Assembly: GCF_000151665.1 (NCBI RefSeq)
Contig: NW_013171816.1
Location: forward strand, 543,176-607,175
Source: Blastocystis hominis
Taxonomy: Eukaryota; Sar; Bigyra; Opalinata; Blastocystidae
Direction: 5' to 3'
Length of the DNA stretch: 64,000 bases
Shown here: piece after piece, positions 21,640 to 32,862 of the stretch
How positions within the stretch are numbered: position 1 is the first letter of the stretch
How the letters are laid out: each line of letters begins with the position of its first letter
Program-made: the position numbers and the translations under genes
The notes under the pieces: model-generated
Databases searched by the model: none
Seen by the model: only the letters and a program-made list of their open reading frames with translations
What the model was told of the DNA's origin: nothing

Positions 21640-22659
21640 ATGTTCTCATTGTGGAGAACTCCATTGAGAATACTGGGATCAAGAGCAATGTCTAGTCTAG
21701 CAAAAGCGATTCAAGAAACATGGAATAGAGGAATTCAGGCCGATGACATCATTTTCATGAATACTACGCGTAATATCATTACGGAAGATGGGGCCGATGT
21801 AAGCGAATACTCGGATGGGTGATTCTTGATAGTTCATTGTGTTACTTTTGAACGATGAGCGATTTGATAAGAAGAAATCGAACATCAAAGCTGAGAAGAA
21901 GGAGATCGTCGATCCATTTAGCACCGAGAACAGAGATCCGCTGTTAGTCGTGAAGGAGATAGAGAGTCATACTTTAATGCTAAATAAGTTTCCTGTGCTA
22001 AAGAATCATGTTGGGCGTTTGCGTGCTTATTGATATAGTGTGTGTTGGTGACCAATGAGTTCAAAAGTCAATTTGATCCTCTCACTCTTGAGGATTTCAA
22101 AAGTGTTTCTTCTGTTCTCAGCGAAGTTCCTTCGTTGGTGTTCTACAATTGTGGCGTTGATTCAGGAGCAAGTCAGCCACATAAGCACATACAAGTATCG
22201 ATTGTTTGTGTTGATTTTATCCACAGCTCATTCCATTCTCTCAGTATGAGTCCAATAAATGTCCTTTTGATAAGATTATGGAGAAGCAACCAATCGAGCT
22301 TGACTCTCACTCGATTGGGCATTGTCCTCTTTATAAGTTTCCGCACTTTCTGTGCAGAATCAGTGAAGAAGAGAAGACTTCTCCTACCTCCCTTTTTAGC
22401 TATTATCAGAGATTGTTGGAGTGCAATCACTACACATCCTATAATTTCTTAATTACTCGGGATTATATGATGCTTGTTCCACGGAGCTGCGTATTTTCTT
22501 GGCTGGTTGGTTTATTTCTAGGAGTCATGGGAACATTTCGGCATAAACAGTTTAGGGTTCGCTGGAAGCTTTTTTGTGAGGAGCGAAGAAATGCTACACA
22601 AACTAAAGGAAATTGGTCCGTTGAAAGTGCTCCAGAATGTAGCTGTTAAGGATACTTAA
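21640..22659 (+). CDS. Ap4A phosphorylase / ATP adenylyltransferase
   Basis: Splits diadenosine tetraphosphate with phosphate to ATP plus ADP (Apa1/Apa2 family, GHMH/HIT-like). Seen: LLVVKEIESHTLMLNKFPVL, LVTNEFKSQFDPLTLEDF, and the catalytic block FYNCGVDSGASQPHKHIQ with the H-x-H-x-Q triad; then CNHYTSYNFLITRDYMMLVP and a C terminus with INSLGFAGSFFVRS. Four introns of 29-34 nt. The leader MFSLWRTPLRILGSRAMSSL looks like an organelle presequence, but translation from the second Met would give a cytosolic form. About 290 residues, usual size. Confidence 0.92.
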
Positions 22660-22668
22660 TGTATTCAT

Positions 22669-22676
22669 TGTTTGTT
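22669..22676 (+). terminator. TGTTTGTT motif of Ap4A phosphorylase gene
   Basis: Ends two bases before the start codon of the ESCRT-III gene at 22679. Confidence 0.75.
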
Positions 22677-22678
22677 CG

Positions 22679-23472
22679 ATGAGTTTTTTTGGAAAGGTTA
22701 AGGGGAGAATCGGGAGTGGATTCTCAAAGATCAAGCAGATATCACTCTTTCACAAGAAGAGTCAGCAAACACAAGAAGACCCGCAAGTTCAAATTACGGA
22801 TGTAGATATAACAATTGCAAGATTAAAGACACAGAAACGAAAGATTAATGAGCAACTGCGAAAAGTAAGAAATGAGTCTACAATAGGATTTAGACAAAAG
22901 TAGAATCGGCAGAGTATTATGAAAAGGCAATAGCTGAACGAAAGAGTGGAAATAAGGTATTGTTGACCATTTTTGTGAATCGTAGGAATTAGCGGCAAAA
23001 TACTATAGTTTTTATAAGTAGAGCTCACGGTCACTGATAATCAACTAGAGAAAAAGAAGAGCGTGTTGCTTTCCTAACCAATTCTCTTATAAAACTCGAT
23101 CAACAAGTTTAAACTTGTTTGGTGGTTAAAATGCAGATTGATTTAGTTACAAATTCACAAGATATGAAAGACTATGTTGATGTTTTGCAAAGTTCTGTTC
23201 GTTGCATTGATAATCTTACCGAATCCATTGGCGACGTGAATAAAGTGATGGATGACGTGCATCGAGTGAGCTCAATGATTAACGACGTTGATCAAACTCT
23301 GTTTGATACAACAGATCTCGCCGAGCAGCTCTCTCTTGATGACGTGGAGCTTGAATTAAATGAGGCTTCAGATAAAATAGAACTGGAGAATCTTCCTGAA
23401 GTTCCTGCCAATGAACCTTGTTCGAGCAAAGTGTCTAGTGAGACGCGGCCAATTATGGAGTTGGAAACATAA
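22679..23472 (+). CDS. ESCRT-III subunit (Snf7/CHMP family)
   Basis: Small coiled-coil subunit that polymerises on membranes for budding away from the cytosol and for scission. Start MSFFGKVKGRIGSGFSK, basic alpha-1 region, then ITDVDITIARLKTQKRKINE, VESAEYYEKAIAERKSGNK, TNSLIKLDQQ, the alpha-4/5 block SSVRCIDNLTESIGDVNKVM and an acidic C terminus with SLDDVELELNEASDKIELE. About four introns; the third (near 23010-23052) could be 43 nt. The ITxVD...LKTQRRKL pattern favours the Vps20/CHMP6 or Snf7/CHMP4 branch, but I cannot decide. TAA 23470-23472 overlaps the T-N4-octamer layout. Confidence 0.75.
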
Positions 23473-23474
23473 GT

Positions 23475-23482
23475 TGTTTGTC
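23475..23482 (+). terminator. TGTTTGTC motif of ESCRT-III gene
   Basis: Layout T-AAGT-TGTTTGTC, with T the first base of the genomic TAA. Confidence 0.7.
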
Positions 23483-23518
23483 ATCAATCACGTTAAATCC
23501 TCAATAGAACTATTTGTT

Positions 23519-24307
23519 ATGAGTGGAATCACAGAGGTTCACCAGAAAAGCATCGCAGAATCAAAATATATCAAGCTTAATAATGTGGAGTTCATGGAGA
23601 ATGGAATTAAGCGAAGTTGGGATTACGTGACCGTAAGGCTTTGAATACATTCCTTATACATAGAGCATGGACTCGGTGTCTGCCTTCGTATATGACAAGT
23701 ACGAGAGATGAGATTGAGTGATCATTGATAGGATTAACAGAGAATTCATCATTATCAGGCAATTCAGACCTCCTTTGCGTTTTGGGGCAAGTGAATTAAC
23801 AATGCAATCTACATCAATAGATACATTAGGCTATTGGTAAGAGTTTTTTAAAGATATGGAATGTGTAGTTATGAACTATGTGCCGGGTTAATGGATGTCG
23901 AGAATCGTAGCAAGGAGCAAGCTGTGGTCGACGAAATTCGTGAGGAATTAGGGTATGAAGTGCCTATCTCTGATCTCCATTTTGTTATTCGAAGTGTGGT
24001 GTGCATATCCATAGCAAATAGATGTTAGCAACGTTGGAATGACCGGGTCTCGCGGCTATCTTTTCTATGTTGAAGTGACTCCCGAGCAAAAAGTGTTATC
24101 GTCTACAATTTTAGACTGTAGAAATACCCCGGAGGCGGACTCCAATCTGAAGGGGAGCAAATAGAGATCGTGCATCTGAAGGAGAAAGACGTTGATTCCT
24201 TCTTGATGGATGGGACGAAAGAGAAATCTGCGGGCTTGTTTGTCGCCTTCTATTGGTGGAAAAACCTTCGTGCCAAATGTTCTGTTTATTCTCAAACACT
24301 CTGCTAA
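23519..24307 (+). CDS. Nudix hydrolase, UDP-sugar pyrophosphatase (NUDT14) type
   Basis: Hydrolyses nucleoside-diphosphate sugars such as UDP-glucose or ADP-ribose. Start MSGITEVHQKSIAESKY, then NGIKRSWDYS, FIIIRQFRPPLRFG, and the Nudix box spread over CAGLMDVENRSKEQAVVDEI and REELGYE (Gx5Ex7REUxEExGU). NVSNVGMTGSRGYLFYVEV and GEQIEIVHLKEKDVDSFL match the NUDT14 branch. Five introns of 28-37 nt. Ends at TAA 24305. It converges with the DnaJ gene, 68 bp apart. Confidence 0.88.
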
Positions 24308-24375
24308 AATACAAAAACTAGTTACTACGTTATTCGCGCTCATCTGCCTTTTCCTCCTTCTCCTCCTTCTCCACT

Positions 24376-25437
24376 CTAGTCTGTTGAAACCTCCAGGCAC
24401 TTCATATTCCGAATCGAAGCTTTATCTTCGGCACTCAGCGTTTTAGGGAATTTGATATTGAACTTAATCCGCAAGTCGCCAAAGGTTCCAGGCTGCTTCG
24501 AAATCGGCATTCCCATTCCAGGATACTTGATTTCCGTCTCAGGAGAAACGACAGAAGGAGCCAAAACCTGAATGTTGCGGCCATCTAGGTGCTTGTAAAT
24601 GAAACGAGTTCCGCAAAGAGCATCCACCAGAGGAATGTCTTTGTGGTAGATCAGATCGTTGTCTTCTCGACTGTACTCCTTATCCGGCTTGTCCTCGAGA
24701 ACAAAAACAATATCAGCTGGAATATGACCAGGACGCTGATCTCCGTGCTTGCGGTATCGAATCTTTGTGCCCGCCTTCCAACCAGGCTTGATATTGACCT
24801 CCACGATCTTGTCTTCTGTCGAGTAGTTACCACTCTGATCATAGATTTTACGAGTAATCTTCAGTTTCTTTGTTACACCAGTATAGATATCGCGGACTGA
24901 CACAGGAAGAGGACGCTCAACATCAGGATCCTGTTCCCTAGGCTCAGGCTCAGGCTCGGCGCGTCGACTAGTTCGCTGTCTTGGATTACCTCCAGAGAAG
25001 AAGTCCGCACCAGAAAAGCCGGAGCCAGGCATTCCTCCAAAACTGAAGTGGAAACCTCCGTCACCATCACCTCCATACTCGCGGAACGCAGTTCCAAAGT
25101 CAGAAGTTCCGAACATATGCGAAAACAAATCACGAGGATCAATGTTGAAGCCACTGAAACCTCCAAAACCACCGGCACCTCCAGCACCACCAGCAGCTCC
25201 AGGCATACCTCCGTTCAAGCCCTCTTCACCAAATTGATCGTACACCTGTCGCTTTTTAGGATCGCTTAGAACCTCGTAAGCCTGGCTGATGTCCTTAAAC
25301 TTTTCCTCAGCTTCCTTTTTATTATCCTTGTTCCGGTCAGGATGCCATTTCAGAGCAAGTCTTCTGTAGGCCTTTTTCAATTCTTCGTCAGTAGCGTTAC
25401 GACTGACACCAAGTATAGCATAATAATCTTTACCCAT
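24376..25437 (-). CDS. DnaJ/Hsp40 co-chaperone, class B (DNAJB1 type)
   Basis: Stimulates Hsp70 ATPase and delivers clients. Intronless, 353 residues. J domain at 1-70 with the HPD triad in [12 protein letters not shown], Gly/Phe-rich linker (about 75-170), no zinc finger, then the two beta-sandwich client domains: [20 protein letters not shown] and [20 protein letters not shown], ending with [15 protein letters not shown]. The last residues differ from the usual dimer tail. A heat-shock element lies 44 bp upstream of the ATG. Confidence 0.95.
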   Translation of the reverse strand: MGKDYYAILGVSRNATDEELKKAYRRLALKWHPDRNKDNKKEAEEKFKDISQAYEVLSDPKKRQVYDQFGEEGLNGGMPGAAGGAGGAGGFGGFSGFNIDPRDLFSHMFGTSDFGTAFREYGGDGDGGFHFSFGGMPGSGFSGADFFSGGNPRQRTSRRAEPEPEPREQDPDVERPLPVSVRDIYTGVTKKLKITRKIYDQSGNYSTEDKIVEVNIKPGWKAGTKIRYRKHGDQRPGHIPADIVFVLEDKPDKEYSREDNDLIYHKDIPLVDALCGTRFIYKHLDGRNIQVLAPSVVSPETEIKYPGMGMPISKQPGTFGDLRIKFNIKFPKTLSAEDKASIRNMKCLEVSTD

Positions 25438-25782
25438 GATTAGAAAAAATTATGATATGGAAGAACGCTCGAAAGGTATAGAACGTTCTAGAAAGGATTG
25501 TTTGGCTAAGCAGATTTTAGATATTGGAAGAACCCTTCTTTTCTTATTTATCATCGTTGTATCTGGAGTTTCTTTTCCGGAATGATCATTTCTATTCCCA
25601 TTGATTTCTCCAATAGAAATGGCAGATATCCTGCTTAGAAATCATACGAAGATTGATATTTCTCGCAACCTAATTGGAATTGATTCCTTCTTAAACTACT
25701 TGTTAGCCGTTGCTTTTAGATGGTACTCTGCCATTCCTAATATATACTTTATACTATTTCATTCATAGTTCTATTAAGAATT
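25438..25782. promoter_or_regulatory. Divergent intergenic region between DnaJ and helical-repeat gene
   Basis: 345 bp without coding potential. It must hold both promoters. The heat-shock element lies at the DnaJ end. Confidence 0.5.
25481..25493 (-). promoter_or_regulatory. Heat-shock element upstream of DnaJ
   Basis: GAACGTTCTAGAA is a perfect nGAAnnTTCnnGAA array of three units, the binding site for HSF trimers, 44 bp upstream of the DnaJ start codon. A weaker GAA/TC cluster is at 25463-25473. Confidence 0.75.
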
Positions 25783-28315
25783 ATGTTTTCTAGGATTGCT
25801 TCTTATCGGTTCGTGCGGTATGTCCCTAGAGCAATGAATCGTAACATTCGATTCGCTCTCTCTAGGTCGATTTGCTGTTCTACCACATTATCGCCTCACT
25901 TTCGACTCTCACCTCTTCAGTATGAGGGATATATGAACAACTACGCATTTTTTCGCCAGTTTTCTCTAGAGAGCAAATCACTGTCCAGTATGCAATCGGA
26001 CCTAAGAGAATGTAATTCGTTTGATGCTGCAGTTGATATGATACCTGTAGAAGTGCGCTTGCGTCATTCACTTTCTAGGGATTCGAAAATCGCTCTCTTG
26101 AAGAGAATCTGAATGTACTATCAACCTGCGGTCATTTCGCATTTGGAAAAATCTATTCGCGGCAGCATCCGCTTTTTGCCTCTGTAGACGATCTGGTCCG
26201 GTACTTGAGTTCAGTTTGCGCAGACAGTGATGATGTAAACGTAATATATGGATATGTTGTCTCCACTTCAGCAACTCTCTCATGAATTGGTGGTAAATAG
26301 TCTGTGGTCAGTAGCTCGCTTTGGATTCACGATGAAAGACACGTCAGCTTCACCCCTGCTAAATTCGTTGGTCAAATCCTGCTTCGTACGTTTTCTGTCG
26401 CTTATTTCACGCTCTTAGGCGCAGTTGCCTTCCCTTCCTACTTCCGAACTGGGAGTTCTGTTGAAGTCTTTGGGCAAACTGAGCTATTCTCCAGACGATT
26501 CGAGCTATTCTGCGTTGATCGACTGTCTCTACGACAACAAAGACACGTTTTCGCTCCATGAATACGTGAACGTGCTGTGGGGAATCGCCAGAATGGGCAA
26601 AGAATCCTCGAAAACCTGGATTTCTGGAAATCCCAAAGTCCAGGAACTCTTCCGCTTCACTGAAGGTGGGTGGATGGGATTGAATGCGAGTCGTAGAGCT
26701 TCTCTCGATCAATCCTGAGGCTTTGAAAGTGCTCAAACCGTACCTGTGTTTTGATTGGCTGTCAGTTTAGGTCCTATTACGTCAATCTAATCTACAGTTA
26801 TTCGTATTTGCATCATCCACACACCGAGCACATGTCTTTAGTTTTTGAAGGGAAAACTCATTGCTAGCCTCTCCGAAATGGCGTACCCTCTCTGTTCGTT
26901 CATTCATCGAATGACACCTCTCGAGTTGGTTCTCGTTTATCGCGCCTATGTGGAAAGTCGAGTCGTTTCGCCCGAATTGGAGCGACGTGTTTGCAACTAT
27001 ATTCGCTTTCGGAACGGAGAACTCAATGGATCGACCGCGCTAAGCCTTTTGTTTTGCTATTCGCGCGGCGTGGAGCTCTCCAGACGCAATCTCCAGAAGG
27101 ATGTGGTTTCGATTCTGTGCGACGAAATCCATCGCAGCTTGCCAAACTACTCGACGCGCGATTTGGTGTATCTGGTCTGCGCGTTTAATCATCTCCGCCT
27201 CTTTCCCGAGCAAGACATCGACGTGATCGCCAGCAAGCTGACTCCCCACGTCTCCGATCTCTCTCCCAAAGAATGCTTCTATCTGCTCACCTGCGTCAAT
27301 CGGGCGCGGTACTCGCATCCTTTCATCGTTTCACCGCGTAGCACGTCCTCGGAGGCTGTGATGAATCTCTACAACGCCTTGCTGCAATGCTACGTCTCCA
27401 TGGAGGAATCCTCGATCGCCATTACCGGCGTTCGCTGCATGCTTCTTCGCTTCGCGGCTGCCGTTTTCCTTTGTTGATCGGCTTCATTCTAGAGACATTT
27501 GGACAAACAACCCATGCTTCAAACGATCACTTCGGATTACACGCAGCATCCGGAATCGTTCAACGCTCGCTCGCTTTGCCAGGTCATTTTAAACACCAAC
27601 GCGGATCGTACCTCTCCCTTCGCCTGCCTCTTTCTCCTAGAATCCCTTTCGAAAGAGCAGCTTCTGAGCATGTTGAAGCATTTCACGCTGCTGTGTTCCA
27701 AACCCGGCGCGGTGAAGCCGATGGATCTGCTGAACACGGTTACCGCTCTGGTTCCCTACGCGAAGTCGCAGAAATCGCTGGTGGTTCCGATTACGATCTC
27801 GATGGGCGTATCTTCGTGGATTGGGTGCAAGGGCAACTCCGTGTCGCCTCAGCTGATGAGCAATCTGCTGCTGTTTTTGGCGAAGATGGGAGCGAAGTCG
27901 GCTCCTTTGATCGATTTGTTCGACTCAAAACTCGCGAAGAAGCTCGGAGATTTCCAAGATGAAGTATTGTTAGGAGTGGAATAGCGAGTATGTAGGACTT
28001 GGTGAAGGTGCTGAAAGCATTTGCACTTGTGGGGTATCGCAATGACAACATTCTGCATGCGATTTTTGAGCAGCTTTCGCTGGTTGTTTCGACGCTCTCA
28101 AATCAGGTACGGATGTCCGTCGTTGTTGATCGTAGGATGCTCTTTCGTTCTTGTGGGCAGTAACGACCCTCTCGCCTGACTCTACGTAGATTCTTGACTT
28201 GTGTTTCAAGGGTAGAGAACTCATGGCTCGTCTGTGTTCTGACATAGATCGAAGGCCTCTCTCGGATTCCGAACGTGAAAACTATATGAATATGCAATCA
28301 ACCATCAGAAAATAA
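25783..28315 (+). CDS. Organelle-targeted helical-repeat protein
   Basis: I cannot name the family. The N terminus (MFSRIASYRFVRYVPRAMNR and following) is rich in Arg and Ser with no acids, a typical mitochondrial presequence. The mature part, about 600 residues after removal of about ten introns, is a string of two-helix units such as LPTSELGVLLKSLGKLSY, HEYVNVLWGIARMGKE, TALSLLFCYSRGVELSRR, STRDLVYLVCAFNHLRL, MSNLLLFLAKMGAKS and DLVKVLKAFALVGY. This resembles FASTK, OPR or ARM-like organellar RNA-binding proteins, so a role in organelle RNA is possible. No RAP domain seen. TAA 28313; the octamer follows at 28328. Confidence 0.7.
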
Positions 28316-28327
28316 GTGTCTTTGCAG

Positions 28328-28335
28328 TGTTTGTT
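28328..28335 (+). terminator. TGTTTGTT motif of helical-repeat gene
   Basis: Four bases before the ERMP1-like start codon at 28340. Confidence 0.7.
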
Positions 28336-28339
28336 CAAA

Positions 28340-31015
28340 ATGAGGTTTCGCTCAATCCCCTATATAGGTTCATTAGCTGTTCTTTTATTCATATATTGCT
28401 TTCCGTTGTTAGAGTTTGATATTAATTGGAATTACGTAGATTGGAACACAGCCATTTCCCAGCGATCTGGATCCAATATTATCTATGCAACAAGGAAATT
28501 CGACTATCCTCGAGTGCCTGGAATCGAGCCTCATTGGTCTTTCGCTCATGAGCATGTTCGAAGGGAACTACAGGCGATAAACGCCTCAGTACTTCCAGAA
28601 TATGCGTACACTTGGTATTATAAGGATGCAAGTGGAGTGGATTCTGTGGACCAGTCCTTTATGATTAGCGATGGCGTGGGAGGATATATTGCTATTTTGT
28701 ATCCACGCGGAATGAATTTATCGTCGTCCTATCGGAGTGTGTGTACAATTTCCAATATGGATAGTGTTTTTGGAAGCACTGGATTTACTTCCAACGCATT
28801 GGGATTGACGCAGAGTCTTTTGGCGCTAGAGGAGCTTGCTCGTACGCCAGGCTTGGTCAATCCAGTCACTATCGTGATTTTGGAGTCGAAAGAAAACGGA
28901 GCCAACGTGCTGGTGAATATGTACTCTCTTCCCGAGTTGGAGAAGTGTGCGTATTCCATCGTTCTGGACTCTCTTGGGATTGCGAAAACAGTCCCAGAAG
29001 CAATTCAATTGACGGAGTTATCAGGATCCGTGTTGTCTTTCCTTCCCCGGACAGTTAGTTATCTACGAGTCTCCAACTATATTATGGATATTGCGAAGGC
29101 ATTATCTCTCCTTTCAACATCGGAAATGAAGCTTCTAGACAAAAGCTCGGCCAATCCATCAATATCTAAAATCGATTATGTGGACAACCAGTTTCGGTTT
29201 CATTCCGCTGGCGATAATAGCGACGCAGTGAACGCTGCTGCAGTAAAGGCTCGTTATGATCGAATTGTGGAGATAAACCGAGTTTTGAGCCAGGTAGATC
29301 CGTCCAGCATCAAAAGCTCCACGACCTATTTGGACTATGCTTCATACATCAGCGTTTGGGGATTTACGATTCGCGTATCCTCCCTATCGCAGTTTTTTAT
29401 GGTTTTGGTTGGCCTAGCTTGCTCGATTGTCTTTATCCGATGGGGCAATATGGGGAATGCGACTGCTATCAAGAGTGGAATCGCAAGAGCTGGTTTCATT
29501 CTTGCTCTTCAGATTGTGGTTCTTTGTCTAACCGTTTGTTTTACTTTGCTGTGGCTCTCTCTGGATCCTCTTGTCACCCACAAAATCAATCCGTATATCT
29601 TTTCGTTGCTTCTGACTCTTCTCATCACCGCCTTCGTTCAGTTCACTCTCCAGATCTGTTTCTATACTCAGTTTTTTATTCGTGATCATGCAGGATCGAT
29701 GATCGCTTCTCTCAGCATTGTATATGGAACCATTGCTATTGGGTGCATTTTGGGCGGCTTAACGACATCGCTGAACTTCGCCTTTCCTTGTCTTTGTTTT
29801 GGCCTTACCCAGCTTCCCCTGTTCTTTCGAAAAGTTCGCTTCGGTGATGGATACCGCTTGAAAAAGATCACATATTCGATCTTCCTTGGACTCTGTGGCG
29901 TGCTGACATTCCTCGTGAACATGGGATCCGCCTGTGCAACTTTACACGTCGTGTTTGGAATGATGTCCACTCGTGATTTGTCCGTGAACATCATTCTCGT
30001 CTTCGCCTTCTGGAACGCTATCTTTCCCGCCCTCTTTTGTGCTGCCTGCACGACCGTGATTTACGTGTTTGATGGCCATCCGCTGGAAGTCCCATCGGTC
30101 ATGTACTCTCCGCTTTTGCCTCCAGATGGCGTGAAATCCGAAGAATTCACGATGGAGAAGATTGTTGTTCGATCCTTCCTGCGGTGGAGCTCCGGGTTTA
30201 TTCTCTGCCTGGTTCTCCTAATCGCGACGTGTAGCTCTCAGCTCTCCGCTTGGAACTCGGAGAATCCCGTGTCGATCACGGTCGGAATCACCTACTCGAA
30301 GAACCACTACGAAATGAATTCAGCGGAGGAAGAAGATCCGCTGGGCGTGTTGATGATGGCTGGCAGGGCATCGTCGTTGCGACCCATCCGACAGTTGTTG
30401 CAGATGCTCCACCTCGAAGATGGCTATAAAATCAAGGACTTTGTGGACACGAGATGCTACTTGGAGAACAATCGGCTCGGTGATTGTGTGCAGGTGCAGC
30501 TGCTGCACAATGATAAGCCGGTGGAGTTCCATTTGAATCAAACGACGTTCAGCATGTCGCGTATAGTGCCGAAGGGACCGACGGTTCGAGCAGGGAACTT
30601 CACCTTTTATTGGAGAGATTTCGACATTGTGATTCCCGAACGCAATAATGTCAGTCTGTTCGGATATCCGTTCGTCCACTTTACTATTTACACGACGACT
30701 CGGCATGAGGAGGATAGCAAATTGTACAGCAATGCGGTGGAGTTGATTGTGAACCATAAAGGAGTGACCTCTCATCAGCGAGGATTTTCCTTAAAAGGTG
30801 TAATTTTCACGAACGGAAGAAGGCAGATTACGATTCCTGTAAGGGTGAAAAGCAGAGTAGGTTCGCAAGTTGTCTTCCGTATTATGGATGTAAGTCACGA
30901 TCAGCCCAAAGAGATTCGGATTCTTCAGAAAGGATTGGGAGAAGGCTTTGTGTTCGGAAGCAATTCGGATCTAACCTCCTACAGCTTTGCTAATACCTAT
31001 TTCTTTTCTTACTAG
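28340..31015 (+). CDS. ERMP1/Fxna-like M28-family ER membrane protein, probable pseudo-peptidase
   Basis: Intronless, 891 residues, the length of ERMP1. Topology: signal-anchor at 8-28, a lumenal alpha/beta domain to about 350, eight or nine membrane spans (about 360-650), and a C-terminal lumenal domain. The M28 core is recognisable, but the zinc-binding stretch reads SNMDSVFGSTGFTSNALG where active enzymes have AHxDSV...GAxDDxxG; His and both Asp ligands are replaced, so catalysis is unlikely. GPAA1 of the GPI transamidase is a related alternative, but it is shorter and lacks the C-terminal lumenal domain. ATG 28340 is the first in frame; TAG 31013. Confidence 0.65.
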   Translation: MRFRSIPYIGSLAVLLFIYCFPLLEFDINWNYVDWNTAISQRSGSNIIYATRKFDYPRVPGIEPHWSFAHEHVRRELQAINASVLPEYAYTWYYKDASGVDSVDQSFMISDGVGGYIAILYPRGMNLSSSYRSVCTISNMDSVFGSTGFTSNALGLTQSLLALEELARTPGLVNPVTIVILESKENGANVLVNMYSLPELEKCAYSIVLDSLGIAKTVPEAIQLTELSGSVLSFLPRTVSYLRVSNYIMDIAKALSLLSTSEMKLLDKSSANPSISKIDYVDNQFRFHSAGDNSDAVNAAAVKARYDRIVEINRVLSQVDPSSIKSSTTYLDYASYISVWGFTIRVSSLSQFFMVLVGLACSIVFIRWGNMGNATAIKSGIARAGFILALQIVVLCLTVCFTLLWLSLDPLVTHKINPYIFSLLLTLLITAFVQFTLQICFYTQFFIRDHAGSMIASLSIVYGTIAIGCILGGLTTSLNFAFPCLCFGLTQLPLFFRKVRFGDGYRLKKITYSIFLGLCGVLTFLVNMGSACATLHVVFGMMSTRDLSVNIILVFAFWNAIFPALFCAACTTVIYVFDGHPLEVPSVMYSPLLPPDGVKSEEFTMEKIVVRSFLRWSSGFILCLVLLIATCSSQLSAWNSENPVSITVGITYSKNHYEMNSAEEEDPLGVLMMAGRASSLRPIRQLLQMLHLEDGYKIKDFVDTRCYLENNRLGDCVQVQLLHNDKPVEFHLNQTTFSMSRIVPKGPTVRAGNFTFYWRDFDIVIPERNNVSLFGYPFVHFTIYTTTRHEEDSKLYSNAVELIVNHKGVTSHQRGFSLKGVIFTNGRRQITIPVRVKSRVGSQVVFRIMDVSHDQPKEIRILQKGLGEGFVFGSNSDLTSYSFANTYFFSY

Positions 31016-31128
31016 AAGAAAGCTAGATATAGATGAACAAAATAATGGTTTGTTGATACAAACAATGGAAAAGAGAGAATAAAACAAGAGGGAGGGAGGT
31101 TATGAGTAAGTAGTAGTAAATGAATGTT

Positions 31129-32561
31129 TTATTCCAGAAGAGAAGCCTCCGTAGCGATAACCATCGTGCAGACTCCAAGCATCGCAAGAATGATATCGAC
31201 CGTCTGTCTCGCCTTGCTCTGAGGAACCAGCACGTAATGAATCAGAGGAGGGAAGATGAAGGTCACAAAGGAGATGGTCAGACATCCAATAAGAGAAACG
31301 ACCTTCTTGAAGAACGGGCAGATGATCGAGATCACAGTCACAAGGATCGTCATCACAATACGAAGAATCACACGAGGCGGGTACTTCACGAACCATCCTT
31401 CCTCCGATTCCGCTAGTTCTTAGCATCGTCCTCAACGAGTACAGGTCTTCATTCCGCTCTCCAGAGCCAGAATACCAGGGAACACGGCCACAGGATAGGA
31501 GAAGTAAGCGACGAAGCAGACGCAGATGCAGCACACGACGTAGGTGGGGTTCTGCGCTCCGATGTTCAGAATGACCAGCGGATCGATTCCATCTATGCGT
31601 GAGCCGGCTGCGCTGCGAAATCTACTGGGATCCATCGAGTAGGACATCGCGCCCAGCACGCCGAGCGACATGTAGACGAGCACAGCGATCACAACGGACA
31701 CGATCAGAGCCATCGTGTACTGCTGCGGCTTCTTCATGGTGTTCTAGAGGGGAGGGAGGGAGAGAAAGGGGAACGTAGGAAGTGGGACCGATCACAGCCA
31801 CGCCGAGAGAATAGCAAATCACACCAAACAGCTTCGCCAGGTCGAGGGGCGTGTTCCAGAGAAGGTGCTCCTTGTCAATCTGGAGTCCGTACTTCCAGAT
31901 ACCGAAGCTAGGCGTTAGGGAGGAAGAGGAGGAGCCGAACATGATCACAATCAGGGAGACGGTAACGATGAAGATGTTTCCCATCATGGAAGGAACCGCG
32001 AGTGCCTTCAAGTTCTTGAGAAGGGCGAGAGGAATGGCCAACACACAGTAGACGATTCCCCAGAACCACATCTTGCCGAAGATGGAATCCTTGCTCACAA
32101 GACCCGAGAGCAAGTTGTTCCAAGTGATCTGGTCGTAAAGCAAGATTCAATAAAAATACTTCATAAGCTACCGCGATTCCGTAAACCGTAATAACAAAAC
32201 AAATCTGAAGAATCCACACACCAACTTTTCCAAAAGCCTATTTCAGAGAAGGAAAGCAAACAAACCTTATCAGCAAGAAGAACATAAGGATCCTCATCGT
32301 CCTTAGGCTTTGTGTCAAAAGCACAGAAGCAGTCCGTAACGAGCTTCGTGCAGTAAACAATCCACGAGGGAACGATAATGAAAATGAGAAGAGCAGGAAT
32401 ATAGCCCCCCTAAAAATAAGATAGCCAGAGGAAAAGCGAACAAGGAAAACAGTGTTAGGGAGGGCTAACATACCCGTACCAATGCAAGTCTTTACCAAGT
32501 TGGCAATAACCTACGAATCACGCCATTATAGCACCAATACGTTAGCTGTAGTAGCAGACAT
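31129..32561 (-). CDS. Amino acid transporter, AAAP (SLC36/38-like) family
   Basis: Multi-span permease for amino acids. Start MSATTANVIANLVKTCIGTG followed by MLALPNTGGYIPALLIF, the conserved first span of the AAAP family; a total of about eleven hydrophobic segments, for example FIIVPSWIVYCTKLV, GKVGVWILQICFVITVYGIA, VCCICVCFVAYFSYPVAVFP and VVSLIGCLTISFVTFIFPPL. About seven introns of 28-45 nt; the one ending near 31744 is uncertain by a few codons. Ends at TAA 31131-31129. Substrate and membrane cannot be read from sequence. Confidence 0.85.
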
Positions 32562-32862
32562 CTCAACGACTGGTCAGTTCTTTATTAAAAAAGAGACACA
32601 AATAAATACCCTGTTTCTACATTTGGTTTTTGTAACATGATGATAATCAGTTTTTCAGGCAATCCTATTTCGTTTTTGGTGCATTCAACACGTTATAACA
32701 CCCATTCTTTAAGTTAATACATTTGTTTACTTTCTGCAAGATAGGTTTGAGGCATTTTGACATGTTTCATAAGTTATACTGCATCGAACAATACAGAATT
32801 TGCAAATTCACGTTTTTGTACAAGTATTTGTACATCATATTTCGTTCCGTTGGGTTGTTCTG

